Virus record (IMG/VR): IMGVR_UViG_3300030519_000023
Coordinates: 1 to 53,315 of that record
DNA: 53,315 nucleotides
Origin: a virus
Direction: 5' to 3' (one strand)
This document shows, in pieces, positions 14,261-20,254 of this stretch (position 1 is its first letter; the number at the start of each line of letters is the position of its first letter). The translations under genes and the position numbers were made by a program. Under the pieces are notes generated by a model that made no database searches, was not told the DNA's origin, and saw nothing but the letters and a program-made list of their open reading frames with translations.

Positions 14261-14805
14261 CAGTCCACCAGGTCGGTCTTGGGGTTCACTTTCTTCTTCT
14301 TGGGCTCGTCCGTCCCGGGCATGGCGATCTCTTTCCCGGGCAGTTTGAAGGCGTTCCCCTTGTGGGGGATGTCGGTGGCCTGGGACGACTCGGTGTCGTA
14401 GCGCGGCTCCTCCATGAGGCCCTGGCGGGTGGCCGTGGAATATGCGTCGGTGCCGAGCTGCCACTTCAGGAACCCATCGGGAAGGGTGCCCACACCGGGG
14501 ACATCGCTGGCGGCCTTGGCGATGGGGCGCTCTCCCTCCGGCGCCGGCCGACCTTCCTCCATCCAGTCCAGGATCCGCCCGGAGATGGCGCGGCCCCGGC
14601 GGCTGTCGCCCTGACTCGACTTGACGATGGTGCGGAGTCGATCCATGGGCAGCCCGTCCATCACGGCCTGATGAATCGCATCGGCAGCCCCGACGCTCTC
14701 GGGCAGCTCCTGGATGGACTTGGTGATGGCGCGGGGCGACTGTGACGCCATGGCCAGGGCCTGGATGGCGGAAAAGAAACGGACTTCGAGGGAATGGTTG
14801 TCCAT
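14260..14805 (-). CDS. cargo-block protein, 181 residues, unknown
   Basis: The start ATG (MDNHSLEVRFFSAIQAL) has CTGGAG upstream. The first 85 residues are helical with an S-S-Q-G-D-S-R-R-G-R-A segment. The tail is Lys-rich (EPKKKKVNPKTD) and may contact DNA. It is translationally coupled to the 215-residue gene. No catalytic motif is seen. Confidence 0.7.
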   Translation of the reverse strand: MDNHSLEVRFFSAIQALAMASQSPRAITKSIQELPESVGAADAIHQAVMDGLPMDRLRTIVKSSQGDSRRGRAISGRILDWMEEGRPAPEGERPIAKAASDVPGVGTLPDGFLKWQLGTDAYSTATRQGLMEEPRYDTESSQATDIPHKGNAFKLPGKEIAMPGTDEPKKKKVNPKTDLVD

Positions 14806-14822
14806 GACGGCTCCAGAATGGC

Positions 14823-15344
14823 TTAGAAGGTGGTGGTGACGACCTTCCGCCAGGTGTTCGTGGCAATGCAAATGCAGAGCTGTCCCGCATCGGCCCAAAT
14901 CTGACCCTTGATACCAGCGGCCGAGCTGTTGGCGGGAGCGGCAGAGACGAAGGAAAGAGGATCCGCTACCCATGCCGTCCCGGTGTAGGTCACGAACCCG
15001 CCGACGTCCTGGACGTAAAGATTCATTCCCGTCTTGGGCGCCATGAAGTCCCATTCAAAGGAGTAGGGATTGGGCTTACCATCCTTGACGATCTGAGGAT
15101 TGCAGATAGCCAAGTTGCCAGCCTGACCCGACCAAGCCCCGGTGGCGCCAGCGGGAACGATGTAGAGGTCGCCCTGAGTCGGCCCGGTGGGAGGAGTGGT
15201 AGTGGTCGCCGACTTGGGGCCACCATGCAGGAGGGCGTCCAGGATGAAGACCAGCCCGGAAATGTCCCCATTCAGAGGGACCGCCAGAGGCATCGCCAGA
15301 CTGGGGGAAACTTTGGTAGCGGGGGTGGTATTGATAACGGGCAT
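14823..15344 (-). CDS. DUF2793-like tail-associated protein
   Basis: This 173-residue protein contains the G-D-L-Y-I-V-P-A-G-A-T-G-A-W pattern, SFEWDFMAPKTGMNLYV and a Trp-rich end, as in DUF2793 proteins found near phage tail fibres and virion surface proteins. These are thought to be structural or carbohydrate-facing; no enzyme is known. GAGGAG lies six bases before the ATG. A 10-base inverted repeat covers the start codon and a site about 45 bases upstream, which could fold the leader. Placing a virion surface protein in the cargo block supports the idea that the block is late. Confidence 0.6.
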   Translation of the reverse strand: MPVINTTPATKVSPSLAMPLAVPLNGDISGLVFILDALLHGGPKSATTTTPPTGPTQGDLYIVPAGATGAWSGQAGNLAICNPQIVKDGKPNPYSFEWDFMAPKTGMNLYVQDVGGFVTYTGTAWVADPLSFVSAAPANSSAAGIKGQIWADAGQLCICIATNTWRKVVTTTF

Positions 15345-15398
15345 CGGGGGCTCCTCGCGGGTGGCGTAAAGCCCAACCCTGCCAGGAACCCCCGATGC
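15341..15398 (-). promoter_or_regulatory. inverted repeat enclosing a start codon and ribosome site
   Basis: GCATCGGGGG (15341-15350) and CCCCCGATGC (15389-15398) are exact inverted copies. On the mRNA the downstream arm contains the ATG of the DUF2793-like gene, with its GAGGAG in the loop, so folding would mask initiation. Confidence 0.5.
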
Positions 15399-15434
15399 GA
15401 ACCGCTAGGGCCAAGCCCTACCGTGCCCCTAATG

Positions 15435-15812
15435 CTAGGTTAAATCATCGTCGATCCATGGCCGAATCCGCCCCTTCGCCGGCTTCGGCGGAGCGAGGCG
15501 TGAACGCTGGAGGCCATTCATGCTGCTCCAGCACCCCATGTACGCATCGTGCCGGTCGTTCTCGATCACACTCCCCTTGAAGTTGGGGTAGTTCAGGGCC
15601 ATGACTTCCCGGGTCAGAGCGATTGCCACCTCCTGTCGGGAAATCAGGGTGCGAAAACGATAGTCGTGATTGGCAGTTTCCGAGACCTTAGCCTTCGGAA
15701 AGACTCGCTCTAGGTCACCCTTAACCCGGCCTCGGACCAGGAGCCGATCCTTGGGATCCCCGGCTGGCGGCTGGACGATAGACAGAAACGCATCATTGAG
15801 AAAAACCCACAC
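15435..15812 (-). CDS. conserved hypothetical protein (MWVF family)
   Basis: The product has 125 residues from a GTG with GGAGG six bases upstream. It begins MWVFLNDAFLSIVQPP, continues with LVRGRVKGDLERVFP and a YPNFKGSVIENDRHDAY motif. Proteins of this pattern occur widely in bacteria and phages and have no assigned activity. It is the first gene after the minus-strand promoter at 15854-15882 and so may be expressed separately from the Nudix-ADP-ribosyltransferase genes upstream. Confidence 0.75.
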   Translation of the reverse strand: MWVFLNDAFLSIVQPPAGDPKDRLLVRGRVKGDLERVFPKAKVSETANHDYRFRTLISRQEVAIALTREVMALNYPNFKGSVIENDRHDAYMGCWSSMNGLQRSRLAPPKPAKGRIRPWIDDDLT

Positions 15813-15853
15813 TCTAAACCTCCTCGAAAGCCGTTGCAGCGGCGGTATGTCTT

Positions 15854-15882
15854 AATATCGGCCCAAAGCGACCGTAAGTCAA
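15854..15882 (-). promoter_or_regulatory. sigma70-like promoter
   Basis: The minus strand reads TTGACT, 17 bases, then GATATT, the same architecture as the promoter at 7718-7746. It follows a terminator and drives the 125-residue gene and probably the genes down to the giant helicase protein. Confidence 0.7.
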
Positions 15883-15904
15883 GAATGGAATTGGACAGCA
15901 CGAG

Positions 15905-15922
15905 AAAACCCCCTTTCGGGGG
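15905..15922 (-). terminator. terminator after the Nudix gene
   Basis: CCCCC-GAAA-GGGGG followed by TTTT on the minus strand, immediately after the Nudix gene stop. The stem is short but GC-only, and a promoter follows, so it most likely divides the cargo block into two transcripts. Confidence 0.65.
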
Positions 15923-15927
15923 CGTTC

Positions 15928-17043
15928 TCAAAAATCCATGTCTTGCCAGAATCCAGTGGGTTCCTCGGGGGCGCCCTTGGGGGCCTTCGGCGGCGGGACG
16001 TATTTTGGAACCGGCCGAGGCCCAGCTCCCAGAGCCTCAGCCAGCCCGTGGTCGGTGGCCATGTTGAGGTAGTGGTAGAGGAGAGACCGGGGCACCAGGG
16101 AGACCGCCTGGCTCTCCCAACCGCAATCCGTTGGGGTTCCCCCGACGCGCCTGGCCGTGTAGTACCTGGCCGTCGTGGTGGTCCTCTGGACATCCTCCAA
16201 GAACCCGGTGATCTCCGCCTTCAGTCCGCACTCCTCGAATGCCTCCCGGATCGCGGTGGCCTGGAGGGCGTCGTCCCCGTCGACGTGGCCCTTGGGGAAC
16301 GAGCCCCGGTAGCCTCCGAACTGGTTGGTGGGATGGATAACCCAGACCCGGCCGTCGGGCTCCTCGATCACCAGCCCGGCGGCCGGCGCCTTCCCCTCGG
16401 GGAGGGGGGGCTCCTGAATGGTCGGGTCCTGGCCCTCAACCTCCATCCAGTCCTCGTCCGTCGTCGGGTGGTCGGCCCAGGGCGCCATGGCGACCCCGTT
16501 TAGGGACGCGGGGGCCTTCCCGCCCGGGATCCAGGTTGCGACGGCACTGGGGTCCTCCCAGGTGTCCGCCCCGGTGGCCTTGGACGGATCCTTGATATAG
16601 GCGTCATTCCCCTTCTCGTCCAGCTTGGGGTGCTTCTTGGCCCCAGGGTTGTGCTTGAGGAAATAGGCCAGTTGTTCCTCGGGGGTGTATTTCGGCTTCT
16701 CCGGGGCTCCTTCCGGCTTCGCCCAGGACCACTTCCCGGACGGGGCCTGGCCGGCGGAGTGCGAGGGGGCCTGGCCGGTCTTGCCGGGGATCTTGAACGG
16801 GGCCGACGTGACCGGCTTCGATGCCTGGGTGCCGAAGTGGTTGTTCTTCCACGGCTGGTAGCCGATCTTGTCGTCCGGGTTGACGTGCTTTGGCGGCGGG
16901 GCCGGCGCCATGTTGACCGGCTTCAGGTTCTTGGGGGCGGCTTTGGATGGCGGGGCCTGGGCGGCGGCCCGGGAGTCCTCATGCTCGGGGATCCAGACCC
17001 GCTTGCCGTTGAATTCGCGGAAGAAACCCTTGATCTCCCTCAT
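15928..17043 (-). CDS. Nudix hydrolase with N-terminal cargo tag
   Basis: This 371-residue protein starts MREIKGFFREFNGKRVWIPE, a version of the F/Y-R-x-x-N-G-K-x-V tag found on neighbouring proteins. A Pro/Lys-rich linker of about 200 residues follows, then a Nudix domain near residues 215-330. The Nudix box reads G-x5-D-x7-REAFEECGL, with Asp where the first Glu is usual. Nudix enzymes hydrolyse nucleoside diphosphates linked to another group, for example ADP-ribose, NADH or RNA caps; which one is unknown. Its operon partner is an ADP-ribosyltransferase-like protein, so ADP-ribose or NAD is a reasonable guess. The ATG overlaps the upstream stop (TAATG) after GGGGAGGGG. Confidence 0.82.
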   Translation of the reverse strand: MREIKGFFREFNGKRVWIPEHEDSRAAAQAPPSKAAPKNLKPVNMAPAPPPKHVNPDDKIGYQPWKNNHFGTQASKPVTSAPFKIPGKTGQAPSHSAGQAPSGKWSWAKPEGAPEKPKYTPEEQLAYFLKHNPGAKKHPKLDEKGNDAYIKDPSKATGADTWEDPSAVATWIPGGKAPASLNGVAMAPWADHPTTDEDWMEVEGQDPTIQEPPLPEGKAPAAGLVIEEPDGRVWVIHPTNQFGGYRGSFPKGHVDGDDALQATAIREAFEECGLKAEITGFLEDVQRTTTTARYYTARRVGGTPTDCGWESQAVSLVPRSLLYHYLNMATDHGLAEALGAGPRPVPKYVPPPKAPKGAPEEPTGFWQDMDF

Positions 17044-17504
17044 TACCCCTCCCCGGTCAGAAGGAATTTGATGGCACTCTTGACGGCCCGCTGGAGCATG
17101 AAGCCAACCCATTCCGGGTCCTCGTCTCCACCATGGAGATCATTCGCCGACTTCACGACCTGGGTAGCCAAGAACAGGAAGAATGCCTGGCCCGGATCCT
17201 GACTGGGTTCCTCGAATTTGACCGACCGCTGGGCCCTTACGTGAGCCCCCAGACGGTCGGGAGTATTCCATTCGGTGGCGTAGAACGTTGGGTCCTTCCC
17301 CATGAAGGCGTCACCCAAGACCGTAGCCTTCAAGCGAATGGCAGCCATGGCATCGTCCCTGGTTGCCACTCCTTTCCCGAAGGAGTCGTAATCCTTTAGG
17401 ACATCGGCCACGAATTTCTGAACGATGGCGCCCACGTCGCCCAGGTCATTGAGGGCAACCTTCCCTTTTGGCTGGTGGTCGAAGTTCAGCGAGTTTCCGA
17501 TCAT
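17043..17504 (-). CDS. cargo-block protein, 153 residues, unknown
   Basis: This mostly helical protein begins MIGNSLNFDHQPKGKVALNDLG, with AAAGGGG upstream and its ATG overlapping the stop of the 916-residue gene. The region YATEWNTPDRLGAHVRAQ and the C-terminal FMLQRAVKSAIKFLL helix are distinctive but not recognised. Tight coupling between the ADP-ribosyltransferase-like and Nudix genes suggests a shared job, such as chaperone, packaging partner or inhibitor of the large protein. This is inference from position. Confidence 0.7.
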   Translation of the reverse strand: MIGNSLNFDHQPKGKVALNDLGDVGAIVQKFVADVLKDYDSFGKGVATRDDAMAAIRLKATVLGDAFMGKDPTFYATEWNTPDRLGAHVRAQRSVKFEEPSQDPGQAFFLFLATQVVKSANDLHGGDEDPEWVGFMLQRAVKSAIKFLLTGEG

Positions 17505-20251
17505 ACCGTCACCCCTTTCTTAAACTGGTCAACGGAATCAACGAAGGTCGGGTCAGGAGGGAGCATGAGCAATTCGAGTTTCATCGTTTTCCCGTCAGAA
17601 GCCTTACCCTTGCTTAATATCATAAACCGCTGCCCGGGGAGGGTCGTGATCTCCTGTTCGCTGGACATGCTATGGGATCCGTAGGAATCCATGGCCTTGG
17701 CTCCTTCAGCATAGTGAATCTCCAGGAGGAGGTCGCTCCCGAAGTGCTTATGGCTGCCCCAGTCCTCGCCCTTGGAACAACACATAGAATCGGTATTCTG
17801 GAAAAGCAATCCCGGCTCCGCCTGTTGAAGCTGCTTGGCCATGGTAGAGGGAATGTCCATCCAGCGCCAGAGACGGGCCCCTTCGTGCTTCGGAATGGCG
17901 TATTCGTAGCTCTCTTTGATTGCCAATTTGATGTCAGTCCCGCCATAAGAAACGTCATTCCCTTTGAAGTGGTGATTAATCGAACCGGTGGATTGGACGT
18001 TGCTGATGTAGGACTTCAGGTTCTTCGGCATCTTCTCGTATTGGGAATAACCCAGTTTCGCCTCAGCCGGAGTAACGTTGCTTCCGGCGTTCTTGGGTCT
18101 GAAGTCTTCTGGGTTTGCCACGCTGCCAAGCAGCATGAAGTATCCGAGAACCTCGGAGCTATCAATGTTATCGGTGTTCTTACCGAACGGTTTGGATGGG
18201 AAGGCATCTGAAAGGCCAGAAACATCCTCTGCCTGAGCAAGGGAGTAGGTCTTCAGCTTCTCAGAACCAGGGTTTGCTACCACATCCATGTAGGCAACGA
18301 GACCGGACCAATACTGTTTGACATGAGTGCTGGGATGCTGTTCGATGGGGATCAGCTTGGATTCCCCAGTCCCCTTGTCGACTAGATGGACCTGTAAGTT
18401 CTTCAACCGAACCAGGTCCCCCTTCATGGCCGCCCGGTGGACCTCGGCGGCGGCCTCCTGATTCGCTTCGTTGACCTTTTGGGTTGCAGAAAGTCCCTTC
18501 CCTTGGCCGTTCCAGTCGAGGAAGTCGGGCGGCTTGGGAATCTGAGCTTTATCCACCGGGAGCCTCTTTGGGTCAGGCTTGGGGGGATGAGCGATAGCCT
18601 CGGCCTCCGGGAACTGCTTGGCGAGGTAGTTTTTCCGGGCGATCAGCTTGGCCGACAGGGCGGCCTTTTGGTTGTCGTCTCCGGGGCCAAAAAGCTGGAC
18701 TGCCTTGGCGATAACGTCGTCTGGCATTTCCAGTACCGGAACCATGCTCTGGTTCATCTCCTCCTGAGTCATGGAGCCGAAGACGGAGGCAGACTGGGGA
18801 TTCTTGACCGCATCCTTCAGTGTGTGGATCTCGGGGACAGTGTTCCCGAAAGCTGGCCCCTTCTGGCCGCCCTGTGCCCGGAAGTCCAGAGCCCCGCCGG
18901 GGTCGATCCGCACAGCCTTTCCGTCGGGACCGACCAGCAGGTTGTCATAACCCAGGCCGACCACATCCCAATTCGCCAGCCACGCGTCGGCGCCGAACCC
19001 TTCCTTGACCCCGGCTTTTGCCCCCAGAGCTTCCCCGTCGCCGACCTTTGCCAGGCCCTCTTGGAAAGCAGAGGCGATCCCAAGCTTTCCGTCCTTCTGG
19101 ACCAGCTTCACCTTGGGGGCACCGATGCCCATCAGGTCGTAGAACTTGGCGGCCAGCATTTCACTCTTGGCCTGATCCTCGCTCCCTGGGAACTTGATAT
19201 ACCACTTCTTGCCGAAGGCGTCCTCATACAGGCCACCCGGGTTCGATCCCTTCTGTGGGCCAATCTGCTTGAATGGGAACGCCTTGGGAAGCGGGGCTAC
19301 CTTGGGAACCACCGTGGCCGGTCCCTTCTTCTCGACCAGCTCCCACCGATGGTTAGCGTTCAGGACGTAGGTCTGCCCGTTCTCCAGCTTGGTATCGCCG
19401 ATCTTGGGCCCCGTCTGGTCGCCCATCCCCTTGAACTTGAAGGCATCCTTCCACGACTTCTTGCCCCACAAACCAGGGACCGCCGTGAAGGTCATATCCT
19501 TGCCGTCCGCCTTGAGCTTGATCCCGCCGTCGACGGCCGGGTTGTTGACGACAGAGTAGGTGTCGCCCCCGTACTCGAATTGCATTCCCTCTTTAACCTG
19601 GGAGAATGCGGGGTGCGACCCGATAGTCGGGGTCTTGTCCGCCTTGGGCTTGGTTGGAGCCTTCCCGACGGCCACCTGGGCTTCCAAGTGAGCCGCCAGG
19701 GCCAGGTATTCATCCTTGGGCACCAGGTAACTCTGCTGCTTCTTTTTGTATCCGGCTGGGTGCATTGCCGCAATGGCTTTGGCTACGGCCGCCTTCATCG
19801 GGGTGCCGTCGTCGTTCTTCTTGCTGACCATGAAGAACTTTCCGCTGGGCGTCGAGAGGTGGACGTAGAACCCGCCGAGGTTGGCAGAATGCCCCTTGCC
19901 GATGGCCTGGAGCTGATCCACAAGGCTGGGCTCGGCCGCCTGGGGCTCGGTCGTTGCTGGAACGGGATCCGGCTCCGGCTGCGCCTCGTCACCCCCAAAC
20001 ATCTTTTCAAAGTCCCGGTCCACGTCGAACGAAACGGCTCCATGCGGGGGGGCGGCTGCCTCTCGGGGGGGCTCGGTGCCCTTGGGTGCTATGGTGGTGG
20101 CACCGGGTTCCTTCGGCGACTCCTGGGCGTCGGGATACATCCTCGCAAAATCATCGTCCGTGGTTCCCTTGACCTCGTAATCCCGCCCCTTGACATGGAC
20201 GAGCTGGCCGTGGACGGTGCGGTAGAAGTCTTTCCCGTGATGGAGGGCCAT
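17501..20251 (-). CDS. cargo protein: kinase-like domain plus ADP-ribosyltransferase-like domain
   Basis: The protein has 916 residues. The tag GKDFYRTVHGQLVHV is at 6-20, then an acidic linker. A small module near 120-195 is followed by GDTKLENGQTYVLNANHRWE near 285-305. Residues about 335-470 look like an atypical kinase: YEDAFGKKWYIKF, an E in SEMLAAKFY, NWDVVGLGYDNLLV as catalytic loop and RIDPGG as metal motif. Residues about 730-895 resemble an R-S-E ADP-ribosyltransferase: R in LWRWMDIP near 797, DSMCCSKGED, and EQE in SSEQEITTLPGQRF near 868. Such enzymes move ADP-ribose from NAD to protein, often Arg. Family calls rest on motif reading only. It is coupled to the 153-residue gene. Confidence 0.75.
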   Translation of the reverse strand: MALHHGKDFYRTVHGQLVHVKGRDYEVKGTTDDDFARMYPDAQESPKEPGATTIAPKGTEPPREAAAPPHGAVSFDVDRDFEKMFGGDEAQPEPDPVPATTEPQAAEPSLVDQLQAIGKGHSANLGGFYVHLSTPSGKFFMVSKKNDDGTPMKAAVAKAIAAMHPAGYKKKQQSYLVPKDEYLALAAHLEAQVAVGKAPTKPKADKTPTIGSHPAFSQVKEGMQFEYGGDTYSVVNNPAVDGGIKLKADGKDMTFTAVPGLWGKKSWKDAFKFKGMGDQTGPKIGDTKLENGQTYVLNANHRWELVEKKGPATVVPKVAPLPKAFPFKQIGPQKGSNPGGLYEDAFGKKWYIKFPGSEDQAKSEMLAAKFYDLMGIGAPKVKLVQKDGKLGIASAFQEGLAKVGDGEALGAKAGVKEGFGADAWLANWDVVGLGYDNLLVGPDGKAVRIDPGGALDFRAQGGQKGPAFGNTVPEIHTLKDAVKNPQSASVFGSMTQEEMNQSMVPVLEMPDDVIAKAVQLFGPGDDNQKAALSAKLIARKNYLAKQFPEAEAIAHPPKPDPKRLPVDKAQIPKPPDFLDWNGQGKGLSATQKVNEANQEAAAEVHRAAMKGDLVRLKNLQVHLVDKGTGESKLIPIEQHPSTHVKQYWSGLVAYMDVVANPGSEKLKTYSLAQAEDVSGLSDAFPSKPFGKNTDNIDSSEVLGYFMLLGSVANPEDFRPKNAGSNVTPAEAKLGYSQYEKMPKNLKSYISNVQSTGSINHHFKGNDVSYGGTDIKLAIKESYEYAIPKHEGARLWRWMDIPSTMAKQLQQAEPGLLFQNTDSMCCSKGEDWGSHKHFGSDLLLEIHYAEGAKAMDSYGSHSMSSEQEITTLPGQRFMILSKGKASDGKTMKLELLMLPPDPTFVDSVDQFKKGVTV

Positions 20252-20254
20252 GGT

